Source of the DNA: Longimicrobium sp.
GTDB lineage: Bacteria; Gemmatimonadota; Gemmatimonadetes; Longimicrobiales; Longimicrobiaceae
Assembly: GCA_030446945.1 (NCBI GenBank)
Contig: JAUJMI010000286.1
Span: 1 to 5,223, forward strand
Length of the DNA stretch: 5,223 nucleotides
Direction of reading: 5' to 3'
Shown here: positions 1 to 5,223 of the stretch, in pieces
Numbering within the stretch: position 1 is the first letter of the stretch
Layout: each line of letters starts with the position of its first letter
The notes under the pieces: generated by a model
What the model was told of the DNA's origin: nothing
The model's input: the letters and a program-made list of their open reading frames with translations, nothing else
Database searches by the model: none
Position numbers and translations under genes: made by a program

Positions 1-1328
1 TCCGGATATCCGACCTCGAAGTCGCAGTCGCGGAAGCGCATGGTCGAGTTCTCCGCGTAGAGGAAGAACGGCGCCTTCGCCACGATGTCGCGCCCGGTGA
101 CCGTGGAGCCCTCGTGGACGCCGATGTCGAAGTCGCCGGCCAGCAGCCGGAGCCTCGTCAGGTGCAACTCCACCCTGAGGGCGCCACCAAAGCCGCGGCC
201 GTCGACCTCCACGTCGATCCCGGTCGGGTCGCGGGTCCCGCGCGTGGTGAAGGTGTGCACGTCCGCCCTGGAATACCCGCCGGTCAGCACGAACCCGCCG
301 CGGAACACGTCCACCGCATCGCAGTTGTACACTTTAGCCGCGACGTTGGTGTACACGGAGATGCCGTCCGCGACCCCGTTGCGCAGATGGCAGTCCTCCA
401 CGACCGCGCGCAGCCTTCCACGCCGCGCCGGGTCTCCGTAGAGGAAGACGAGGTGCGCCTGCTCCAGCTGGTGCTGCTGGTACGGGCCCTGGTTGGACGA
501 GCTCCCATCGAAGGTGAGGCCGCGGATGATGAGCGGCCTGGAGTCGGCGTCCCCCGAGTACAGCACCCGTTCGGTGGTGAAGGTGCGGGCCCACTTTCCC
601 TGCATGGGCGGGCGCGTGATCACCGCGCCGAACCCCTCGTAGGTGATCCCCTCGCGGATGTTGACCGAGGTGACGCGGTATGTGCCGCGCGGAAAGACGA
701 CCACCCCGCCGCCGCGCGCGTAGACGGATTCGATCGCGCGCTGGATGGCCGGGGTGTCGTCCGCCGCCCCGTCTCCGCGCGCCCCGAAGTCGCGCACGCT
801 CACCAGCGCCCGCCGGTCGTCGTCAACGATCGTATGCGTGAAGACCGCGTTGCGCCCCAGCGTCGCCCCCGCGGGCCCCGAGAGCTGGATGCGCACGCTC
901 TCGTCCGTCTCGTTGATGCTGTCGTTGGCGACGGCGATGCGGATCGTCTGAGTGGTGGTGCCCGCCGGGAAGACGAGTGTCCCGGGCGGCAGCGTGAAGT
1001 CCTGCCCGCTGCCGTGCGGAACGGCGTGCGCCGTCCCGCCTGAGACGGCGTAGCGAACCGTCACGCGTTGCGCCGACGCCTCGCTCAGCCGCACCACCAC
1101 GACCGCCGCCGCCTGACGTTCCGGCGCACTACCCGCCCCCCCGGCGAAGCCCACCGCCGGCACCGGAAGCCCCGCCTTCGCGCCGCCCTCCGGCCCCGCC
1201 GCCGCCGCGATGCGGGGCAGCCCGGAAGCCATCCACCCCCCCCCGCCCGCCAGCAGCAGCCCCGCCGCGCCCACCACGACGCGGCGCGAGGCCGAACGCC
1301 GAGGAACGCCGTTCTGGTGCCCGCTCAT
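1..1328 (-). CDS. Exported Calx-beta / pectate-lyase-like beta-helix protein (3' end outside window)
   Basis: The frame is open for 442 codons from an ATG at 1328 to the left edge, so the C-terminus is missing. I translated it by hand because no stop lies in the window. Residues 1-45 look like a Tat signal: SRRVV at 14-18, a hydrophobic stretch rich in Gly, Ala and Leu, then an Ala-rich possible cleavage region near 41-45. Residues about 76-172 read as one Calx-beta domain, with TLVFPAGTTTQTIRIAV, the acidic turn NDSINETDE and the closing IVDDD. From about 178 comes the Pectate_lyase_3 signature VRDFGARGDGAADDTPAIQ followed by GGGVVVFPRGTYRV, then repeats consistent with a right-handed beta-helix. 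Proteins of this build are exported and often bind or cleave polysaccharides; the substrate cannot be told and catalytic residues are not evident. No good Shine-Dalgarno precedes the ATG, so the start rests on the signal peptide. A nine-G tract encodes Gly29-31. Confidence 0.88.
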   Translation of the reverse strand, partial: MSGHQNGVPRRSASRRVVVGAAGLLLAGGGGWMASGLPRIAAAAGPEGGAKAGLPVPAVGFAGGAGSAPERQAAAVVVVRLSEASAQRVTVRYAVSGGTAHAVPHGSGQDFTLPPGTLVFPAGTTTQTIRIAVANDSINETDESVRIQLSGPAGATLGRNAVFTHTIVDDDRRALVSVRDFGARGDGAADDTPAIQRAIESVYARGGGVVVFPRGTYRVTSVNIREGITYEGFGAVITRPPMQGKWARTFTTERVLYSGDADSRPLIIRGLTFDGSSSNQGPYQQHQLEQAHLVFLYGDPARRGRLRAVVEDCHLRNGVADGISVYTNVAAKVYNCDAVDVFRGGFVLTGGYSRADVHTFTTRGTRDPTGIDVEVDGRGFGGALRVELHLTRLRLLAGDFDIGVHEGSTVTGRDIVAKAPFFLYAENSTMRFRDCDFEVGYP

Positions 1329-1562
1329 AACCCACGCTGCGCGAATGGGGCGGAGGACCGAAGAAATCCCCGTGCCGATCTGGACTGTGTCATGGCCGCA
1401 CCTGGCACACGCTTCATCATGTGAGCACTAACCCCGCCGGCGGGACGAACCTAGCACGCGCCAACCTGCACGTTCAGTGCTCGGGACGCACCGAGTTGCC
1501 TCTGCGGTGTGCGAGGCTGTCTCAGCCGCCCCAACCTCCAGCTGGAAGGTGTCGTGCCGGGG

Positions 1563-1840
1563 CTACGGCTGCGAAGCCACGGGACCGAAATCCTGCGGGC
1601 CCATGATCTGGTGGACCTCGGCCTCGCCCTCCCAGCCGGGCCAATACTCCCCGTGCAGATTGATAAGCCACACGGCACCTTCGACGGCCTCTTCCCGCGA
1701 GTTCGCCGCGACGATCCCGTACCCGCCCCCCACCTCCTTGGTTTCGCTGAACGGCCCATCGACCACGCTCACCGCCCGCCGTACAGCCGCACGCGCGTGC
1801 TCATCGCCGCCGGGGCCTGGCTGACGGCGTCGACCTCGTT
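1563..1840 (-). pseudogene. YCII/DGPF-domain protein remnant, N-terminally truncated and frameshifted
   Basis: Two adjoining minus-strand frames together give the C-terminal two thirds of a YCII-related (DGPF) protein. The first frame, 1840-1772, reads NEVDAVSQAP...STRVRLYGGR and ends at a TGA (1771-1769). The second, from about 1774 down to a TAG at 1565-1563, reads AVSVVDGPFSETKE, then GGGYGIVAANSREEAVE, WPGWEGEAEVHQI and PQDFGP. DGPFSETKE is the family hallmark, and the WPGWEGE and DFGP segments match family C-termini. Adding one G to the GGG at 1777-1775 would join the frames as YGGAVSVVDGPF. About 40-50 N-terminal residues are absent: a TAG lies at 1843-1841, and the DNA beyond belongs to the divergent toxin gene. 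Family members are small cytoplasmic ferredoxin-like-fold proteins, often found near ECF sigma factors, and mostly of unknown activity. No sigma factor is visible here. The remnant is almost surely non-functional as sequenced. Confidence 0.8.
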
Positions 1841-1881
1841 CTATCCCCGATTTGGAACCTGGTCCTGTGCCGCTCACAACA

Positions 1882-2180
1882 ATGGTAAGCCGTTGACGCA
1901 GGTGGCCGAGCTGCTGTCGGACGACGAGTACCGCGCCTGCAGGCCGTGCTTCTGGCCCGCCCGGGTGCCGGCCGGGTGATCGTTGGAACCGGCGGGGGTC
2001 GCAAGGTGCGTTGGGCGGTCGGGGGGACGTGGAAACAGCGGCGGAGTGCGCGCGATCTACTACTGGGCGAGTGCCCGTGGAATGTTCCTGATGCTGATCG
2101 TCTGTTCGAAGAACGAGCAGGACGCGCTCACGGAAGCGCAGATACAGGCGCTCCGAGAAGTGATTGATGGAATGGAATGA
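1882..2180 (+). pseudogene. RelE/HigB-2-like type II toxin, broken by frameshifts
   Basis: Three frames read in series rebuild a RelE-superfamily toxin of the HigB-2 type (a ribosome-dependent mRNA endonuclease family). Pieces are MVS at 1882-1890; PLTQVAELLSDDEYRA to about 1937; LQAVLLARPGAGRVI, then GTGGGRKVRWAVG to about 2020; and GGVRAIYYWASARG, then KNEQDALTEAQIQALR to a TGA at 2178-2180. Family marks visible are GTGGxRKVRW, GGVRxIYYW and the C-terminal KNEQDxLT. The lesions are one base missing at CC 1890-1891, one missing at CC 1936-1937, and one extra in the G6 run at 2021-2026; the last two cancel. Without them the product would be about 100 residues, normal for the family. Uncorrected, the second frame stops at TGA 1977-1979, before the catalytic region. 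No Shine-Dalgarno is visible before ATG 1882, and TTG 1893 is another possible start. The antitoxin gene follows 54 bp downstream, the usual toxin-first order of higBA loci. Confidence 0.85.
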
Positions 2181-2234
2181 GTGTCTCGACCTCCGCTGCG
2201 CCCACCAACTGCTACCGTTCACCCGCAGCCCATA

Positions 2235-2543
2235 ATGCGTGACGAACTTTACAATGAGCTGATGGAGAGGGCCCGTCAGGGCGCGGCGATCATGGGCGGG
2301 GAGATGGGCGCTTCACGCGTGTTCACGGCCGAGGACGTAGACGTCGCGTCGTTGCGAGAGCGGTTGGGGCTTTCGCAGCTCAAGTTCGCGGCGTTGCTGG
2401 GAATTAGTGTGGGCACGCTTCGCAATGGGGAGCAGGGACGCCGCCGGCCGGAGGGCCCTGCTCGGGTCCCGCTGCGCGTCGCCGCTCAGAACCCGGAGGC
2501 GGTGCTGGCCGCATCGACCGCTATCGCGGCTGGCGGCCGTTAG
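2235..2543 (+). CDS. XRE-family antitoxin, NadS/HigA-2-like
   Basis: The predicted protein has 102 residues, the normal length for NadS/HigA-2 antitoxins. Residues 1-30 (MRDELYNELMERARQGAAI...) match the N-terminal toxin-binding part of the family. Residues about 38-92 form a Cro/C1-type helix-turn-helix: LRERLGLSQLKFAALLGISVGTLRN, then EQGRRRPEGPA and an amphipathic C-terminal helix. Such proteins neutralize the toxin encoded just upstream and repress their own operon. Two oddities stand out: residue 65 is Gly (RNGEQGRR), where relatives have Trp (RNWEQGRR), and VPLR at 78-81 replaces the usual ALLR. Both suggest relaxed selection now that the toxin gene is broken. I chose ATG 2235 because MRDEL is where family members begin; an in-frame GTG at 2181 directly after the toxin stop would add 18 Pro-rich residues. 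Neither start has a strong ribosome binding site. Confidence 0.85.
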   Translation: MRDELYNELMERARQGAAIMGGEMGASRVFTAEDVDVASLRERLGLSQLKFAALLGISVGTLRNGEQGRRRPEGPARVPLRVAAQNPEAVLAASTAIAAGGR

Positions 2544-2673
2544 AAGCTCGCGCCGCCGGAGCGCCGCAGAGTCCACCTCGCTGAGACCAGGAACCGGGGG
2601 GGCACACACCCATACATGGAAAGCGACCCCCCCATCGACCACGACAAACCCGGCCGCTCTACCCTGTGAACGC

Positions 2674-3165
2674 CTAGTTTCGGGTCAAGCTCACGGGAGC
2701 CGCATGCGAGCGCAGCGGAAATCGTAGCTTGCGCCAGCGCTCAGGCGCGATCAACAGGCCCAAGGCAGCTCCCAGCGGCGGGCCATAGAAGAGCCCGCCC
2801 ACAGGCGCCATATTCGCTCCGCCCTTTGTGGGGCAGACGGCAACACATACGAACCCGAGGCCCACCCCTGCCACCAGGCCGAGGAAGGCGCCTCTCTCCG
2901 CGCCGGCGCCGCGGCTCCGCCCCAGGCTGTGTTCCAGGGACGCGATGGCCGTGAACGGGAGGGCGATCTGACCCCCCGCGTCGTCCAGCATTGTCAGGGA
3001 ATCGGAGCCCAGCTCCGCCACGCGGCCGGTGACGCGCCGGTCAAAAGTCTCCGGTGCGCTGACCCGGATACGCATGCCCGCACTCAGTTCGTCGGTCGAG
3101 ACCTGCGCTGCGAGCCTGCCTGAGACCAGCAGGAGAAGAGCGCAGAAAAGATAGAGACAGCGCAT
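2674..3165 (-). CDS. Secreted or envelope protein of unknown function, 163 aa, with SH3/Sm-like N-terminal part
   Basis: I do not recognise a named gene. The start at 3165 is well supported: AAGGAG (3177-3172) lies six bases upstream, and the protein opens with a signal peptide (MRCLYLFCALLLLVSG, cleavage likely after RLAA, before QVS). Residues about 28-80 look like a small beta-barrel (GMRIRVSAPE, VTGRVAELGSDSLTM, GQIALPFTAIASLE), reminiscent of SH3- or Sm-like folds. Residues 92-112 and 119-140 are Gly-rich and hydrophobic, and the tail has PERWRKLRFP. The pattern of signal peptide, barrel, Gly-rich hydrophobic pair and ERW motif resembles unnamed proteins I associate with Gemmatimonadota; this is recollection, not a search. 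The upstream neighbour, ending 21 bp before this start, is a decayed paralog, so the pair was probably one transcript. A longer in-frame reading from 3594 is rejected because it skips the Shine-Dalgarno and signal peptide. Confidence 0.8.
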   Translation of the reverse strand: MRCLYLFCALLLLVSGRLAAQVSTDELSAGMRIRVSAPETFDRRVTGRVAELGSDSLTMLDDAGGQIALPFTAIASLEHSLGRSRGAGAERGAFLGLVAGVGLGFVCVAVCPTKGGANMAPVGGLFYGPPLGAALGLLIAPERWRKLRFPLRSHAAPVSLTRN

Positions 3166-3171
3166 GATCGG

Positions 3172-3177
3172 CTCCTT
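3172..3177 (-). promoter_or_regulatory. Ribosome binding site fixing the start of the 163-aa gene
   Basis: Minus-strand AAGGAG sits six bases before the ATG at 3165. It decides between this start and an in-frame start 143 codons upstream, and it agrees with the signal peptide that follows. Confidence 0.75.
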
Positions 3178-3185
3178 AGCCATGG

Positions 3186-3515
3186 TCATGGAGCGTGGGG
3201 GAGATCCGTCGTGTCCGGAATCCGCTGCCATCGCTCTCCAGGCGAACGCGAGGCCCATAGTGCTCCTCCGAGAGGACCCAGACTGAGACCCACCATAGCC
3301 AAGCCGGCGCCTGATCCTTCGTCGAACGCGTTGGCTACGACGGCCATCCCCATCCACACCCGGAAGCCGTATCGCGCGCCGCGCGGAGGCCCTTCCCGGC
3401 TGAGCTCCCGCTCGGATCGTATACGAACGAGTTCCCGATAGCACCCACGTCTTTGCCGACTGCACAGGTGGTTGCGCCGGGACAGGAGCTTGGGAACACA
3501 CCCGTTGGAACAACG
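3186..3515 (-). pseudogene. Decayed tandem paralog of the 163-aa protein (C-terminal part only)
   Basis: A minus-strand frame bounded by TAG (3518-3516) and TGA (3188-3186) is open for 109 codons. Its last 83 codons, from 3437, read like a real protein: RELVRIRSERELSREG, RYGFRVWMGMAVVANAF, then GAGLAMVGLSLGPLGGALWA and PGERWQRIP. The order of features matches the downstream 163-aa protein: a charged strand after the barrel, two Gly-rich hydrophobic stretches, then an ERW motif (PGERWQRI against PERWRKLR). The N-terminal signal peptide and most of the barrel are absent from this frame. The roughly 26 codons before 3437 look non-coding, and I see no start codon with a ribosome binding site. Its stop lies 21 bp before the intact gene's ATG, as expected for a tandem duplication in one operon. 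I cannot tell whether the front was lost to a frameshift at about 3440-3520 or to a deletion. Confidence 0.6.
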
Positions 3516-3518
3516 CTA

Positions 3519-3742
3519 CGCTGCCCCCGACCAGCACCAATCCACTTGCTCCGTCCATGGGCAACGCGGCCGCGGCAATCATCAAGGTGCGCACCCTGGA
3601 ACCTCTCTTCGGGAAGGTGGACGTTCAGCCCGGAGCAATCACCCTGTTTCGAGCAGCAGAGGATGGGTGCACCTCCGCTGTTCCCTACGTTCATTAGGTG
3701 GACGACCGTGCGCCGTGGTGCTGCGGGGGATTGCCTACGGTG
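3519..3742. other. Unassigned stretch between the decayed paralog and the lipoprotein gene
   Basis: This region should hold the front of the decayed paralog and its promoter. A minus-strand GTG at 3594 begins a short hydrophobic reading (VRTLMIAAAALPM) that could be a remnant, but it has no Shine-Dalgarno and does not align clearly with the intact copy. I see no terminator after the lipoprotein stop at 3743. Confidence 0.4.
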
Positions 3743-4174
3743 TCACTTCCGGAATACCACCGCAGTGCCCTCGATAGTATAGCTCAACGTGCCGCCGTTG
3801 ACGGTGCCCTGGTACGAGAACGCCGGCTCCCCAGCGCTCGCGGGTACCGTGAACTGGACCGAGCTGCCGTTCCGCGCGTAGGTCCCGTTCTCGCTGGAAC
3901 TTTCGTTCATCGGGGCACCAGCCGCGGGAATGATGCGGAGGTTCAGCGTCTCCGTATACGAGTTGTCGGCGCGCAGAACCATGCTGCCACTCGTCACCTC
4001 CACCCGGCCTTCGGAGCTTTGGAACACCGTCACGGGTGGCGCCGTGGCATTGACGGTGGCGAGCGTGTAGGTGCCGGTGATGTCGGATTCACCCGAACTC
4101 GTGGGGTTGTCGCCGCACCCGGAAAGTGTGACGGCCAAGAGGGCGAAGAGGGTGGCGAAAGCGGGACGAAACAT
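3743..4174 (-). CDS. Small lipoprotein, beta-rich, possibly lipocalin-like, 143 aa
   Basis: The start at 4174 is set by AGGAGG (4184-4179) four bases upstream and by the lipoprotein signal that follows: MFRP, a hydrophobic run, and the lipobox LSGC with the lipidated Cys at residue 20. The mature protein starts with a Ser/Gly-rich tether (GDNPTSSGES). It then shows alternating strand-like segments: ITGTYTLATVNATAPPVTV, GRVEVTSGSMVLRADNSYTETLNL, NGTYARNGSSVQFTVP and GTVNGGTLSYTIEGTAVVFRK. This pattern, with GTY near the front and NGTY repeated mid-protein, resembles lipocalin-like envelope proteins, but I would not name a family firmly. It should be anchored in the inner or outer membrane and face the periplasm or outside. 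No catalytic residues stand out and the ligand is unknown. It is preceded by a long leader (4175-4525) and probably has its own promoter. Confidence 0.85.
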   Translation of the reverse strand: MFRPAFATLFALLAVTLSGCGDNPTSSGESDITGTYTLATVNATAPPVTVFQSSEGRVEVTSGSMVLRADNSYTETLNLRIIPAAGAPMNESSSENGTYARNGSSVQFTVPASAGEPAFSYQGTVNGGTLSYTIEGTAVVFRK

Positions 4175-4178
4175 GGAA

Positions 4179-4184
4179 CCTCCT
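4179..4184 (-). promoter_or_regulatory. Ribosome binding site fixing the lipoprotein start
   Basis: Minus-strand AGGAGG lies four bases before the ATG at 4174. It argues against an in-frame start at 4276, which would place 34 polar residues ahead of the lipoprotein signal. Confidence 0.8.
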
Positions 4185-4348
4185 GAGGGGGTGTGGGCCA
4201 CCTGGCGCGGGTGCCACCCGCGTCCCGGATGGCTGTTGATGGGCGATTTGCCGCGTCGGTGCGGATGTCTGCGCACCGCCCGCGACTTACGGGCATTATC
4301 CCGCCCGCACTGGTGACCGAGTATAGGCGCGCCTAGCGACCTATCCTA

Positions 4349-4386
4349 TACGTACCCCTACGTAGCCCCCACTCTCCGCGTACGTA
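4349..4386. repeat. Three TACGTA palindromic hexamers upstream of the lipoprotein gene
   Basis: TACGTA occurs at 4349-4354, 4359-4364 and 4381-4386. The first two are ten bases apart, one helical turn, and separated only by CCCC. In GC-rich DNA three copies of this AT-containing palindrome in 38 bp is unexpected. They lie about 175-210 bp upstream of the lipoprotein start, so an operator is possible but unproven. Confidence 0.35.
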
Positions 4387-4525
4387 GGCCCACCACACCG
4401 CACCGGCATCCGGATTCGGTGCGCGCCAACCCCCACGCGCCGCCCCACACGCGGACGGGTTCAGCATACGAACGCCGAACATCGGCGGCTGCTGAGTGGC
4501 GTCTCGCCTCACAGGCGACAAAACA

Positions 4526-4569
4526 GCGCGGGCTCTCGTTTCGGATGGTGAATCCGCGAGAACCCGCGC
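4526..4569 (-). terminator. Rho-independent terminator-like hairpin after the 75-aa gene
   Basis: An outer stem pairs 4526-4538 with 4557-4569 (13 positions, one C/A mismatch), and an inner stem pairs CGGAT 4542-4546 with ATCCG 4552-4556. The loop is five bases and a TTT bulge sits on one arm. On the minus strand the GC-rich stem is followed by TGTTTTGT, a modest U-tract. It lies about 80 bases past the stop of the upstream membrane-protein gene, in the right orientation to end its transcript. A second short hairpin (CGCCT 4505-4509 with AGGCG 4513-4517) follows. Confidence 0.7.
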
Positions 4570-4649
4570 CTCGTCTGGTTGTTGGAATGTTTCGCTTGAA
4601 CAGCCGCTCCGAGTCCACCAGGTCGACATGGCGGTTGGCGGCGGTGTCG

Positions 4650-4877
4650 TCAAGCAGCACTCCCCGGAGGGGGTTGTAGACTTTGGGCCTGCCGGTGCGC
4701 GTGAGCCACGGGAAGAACGGGCAGGAGCAGCGCCAGCAGGATTCCGAGGAGCGGCCCGGCCGTCGCGGCCCCTGCCTCCCGGGCCTGCAGATAGAGGAGG
4801 AGATTGCCTCCCAGGAGCACTCCACAAGAGTAGAGGAAAAGAATCTTCCCGACGGTCCACGTGAGCCTGGCTTCCAT
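4650..4877 (-). CDS. Small two-helix membrane protein, 75 aa, possibly frameshifted near its C-terminus
   Basis: I do not recognise a family. The start at 4877 is supported by AGGAGG (4888-4883) five bases upstream; a GTG at 4892 would overlap this site. The protein has a short polar N-terminus (MEARLTWTVGK), a first membrane segment at about 9-30 (ILFLYSCGVLLGGNLLLYL), a short charged loop (QAREAGAA) and a second at about 41-59 (PLLGILLALLLPVLPVA). The tail HAHRQAQSLQPPPGSAA uses less G/C at third positions than the rest. The other frame over the same DNA, reading PFFPWLTRTGRPKVYNPLRG and on to DLVDSERLFK, is strongly GC3-biased, as real genes here are. Removing one C from the CCC at about 4719-4721 would switch into it. 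The 75-aa product may therefore be a frameshifted form of a longer protein, although the other frame has no stop before the hairpin at 4569. Inner-membrane location is likely. Confidence 0.6.
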   Translation of the reverse strand: MEARLTWTVGKILFLYSCGVLLGGNLLLYLQAREAGAATAGPLLGILLALLLPVLPVAHAHRQAQSLQPPPGSAA

Positions 4878-4882
4878 CGCTC

Positions 4883-4888
4883 CCTCCT
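4883..4888 (-). promoter_or_regulatory. Ribosome binding site fixing the start of the 75-aa gene
   Basis: Minus-strand AGGAGG lies five bases before the ATG at 4877, selecting it over the in-frame GTG at 4892. Confidence 0.75.
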
Positions 4889-5223
4889 GCACACGAAGGT
4901 AGGTAACGGATCCCCGCTGTTCATCCGCCGAAGCCGAAGTGCCTGCGGCCGGCCAGTACGGGGCGGCGATCCAACGCTAAAATGGAGAATTGCTGCACAC
5001 AAGGGGCCGGCCCCGATGAACCCCGCCCCGCGTCCGATCCGGCGGCCCGCGACGCGGGTGTTGCGCGCTGGAGCAGGTGGCTGGGTCCCAGGCTCGAGCG
5101 CCAAACAAGGCGGGTGCGGCCGGCCAACGCCGCTTCGCACCGCGGCGAACGGGTCCGTTGACAACCTCCCCTGGTGCGGACACACTCTTTGGACGCGCCT
5201 CGCGGCCGCCCGCCTGCCCATCC
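4889..5223. other. Region without a supportable gene at the right edge
   Basis: About 335 bp that should hold the promoter of the 75-aa gene on the minus strand. Minus-strand readings here are Arg/Pro-rich and look like shadows. A plus-strand frame from ATG 5016 stays open to the edge for 69 codons but has no clear ribosome binding site. A perfect 12-bp palindrome (GGGGCCGGCCCC, 5003-5014) sits just before that ATG. A plus-strand TTGACA at 5158-5163 has only a poor -10 (CACACT, 17-base spacing), so I do not call a promoter. Confidence 0.4.

Larger units (their letters stand above)
4175..4525. other. Gene-free upstream region of the lipoprotein gene
   Basis: About 350 bp with no supportable gene. 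It lies between the terminator-like hairpin and the lipoprotein start, so it should carry that gene's promoter. Minus-strand candidates for a -10 box are TATACT near 4321-4326 and GATAAT in the 4295-4305 area; neither has a convincing -35. Three TACGTA hexamers fall at 4349, 4359 and 4381. Longer readings across this stretch have unlikely composition and no ribosome binding sites. Confidence 0.5.

Noticed and set aside
114..1043. Long plus-strand frame of 309 codons
   Set aside because: It is the antisense shadow of the beta-helix gene. The product is Arg/Val/Pro-rich and without recognisable motifs, while the minus strand shows clear Calx-beta and pectate-lyase signatures.
1433..1444. 12-bp palindrome CCCGCCGGCGGG
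   Set aside because: Short GC palindromes are common by chance at this composition, and no T-tract or second copy accompanies it.
1509..1979. Plus-strand frame ending in a Cys/His-rich tail that looked like a small zinc-binding protein
   Set aside because: The tail is the toxin N-terminus (VAELLSDDEYRA) followed by out-of-frame reading; the Cys residues arise from the frameshift at 1936-1937.
1563..2222. Continuous minus-strand frame of 219 codons
   Set aside because: Only its C-terminal 70 residues are real (YCII). The rest is antisense to the toxin gene, and the true YCII upstream part lies in a different frame.
2596..2633. G7/C7 inverted repeat between the convergent genes, considered as a terminator
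   Set aside because: The loop is 24 bases and no T-tract follows on either strand.
2674..3594. 306-residue version of the 163-aa protein
   Set aside because: The in-frame extension crosses the decayed paralog in the wrong frame and buries a good Shine-Dalgarno and signal peptide inside the protein.
4358..5221. Minus-strand frame of 287 codons
   Set aside because: It crosses the 75-aa gene, its ribosome binding site and the terminator-like hairpin, and most of it is Arg/Pro-rich. Only the part at about 4590-4720 has coding-like codon use, discussed as a possible frameshift.
5016..5223. Plus-strand partial frame from ATG 5016 to the right edge
   Set aside because: It is open for 69 codons but has no clear ribosome binding site, no recognisable motif and a low-complexity Arg/Gly/Pro composition expected by chance in GC-rich DNA. 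More sequence to the right would decide it.

Overview
The window is GC-rich, with coding frames strongly biased to G or C at the third codon position. Three proteins carry typical bacterial export signals, one of them a signal peptide ending in AAQ. These features resemble soil Gemmatimonadota (Longimicrobium-like) genomes. That placement is inferred from style and was not tested by any search.

Layout, left to right. (1) 1-1328, minus strand: the N-terminal 442 codons of an exported Calx-beta plus pectate-lyase-like beta-helix protein, running off the left edge. (2) 1563-1840, minus: a frameshifted, N-terminally truncated remnant of a YCII/DGPF-domain protein. (3) 1882-2543, plus: a HigBA-2-type toxin-antitoxin locus. 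The RelE/HigB-like toxin gene is broken by three apparent single-base indels; the XRE antitoxin (NadS/HigA-2-like) is still open but has Gly where Trp is expected in its helix-turn-helix. (4) 2674-3515, minus: a tandem pair of small secreted or envelope proteins of one unnamed family. The downstream copy is intact (163 aa); the upstream copy survives only as an 83-codon C-terminal part. (5) 3743-4174, minus: an intact 143-aa lipoprotein. (6) 4526-4877, minus: a 75-aa two-helix membrane protein, possibly frameshifted at its C-terminus, followed by a strong terminator-like hairpin. (7) 4878-5223: no gene I can support.

The genes do not form a pathway. The window reads as an accessory region in decay: three clear gene remnants and one possibly frameshifted gene lie among small envelope genes. 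Every place where a reading frame must be restored lies at or next to a short C or G run (two to six bases), so either real pseudogenization or homopolymer sequencing error could explain them. I did not find a convincing new multi-gene system. The most interesting points are the antitoxin outliving its toxin, with a substituted HTH residue, and the decayed tandem paralog.
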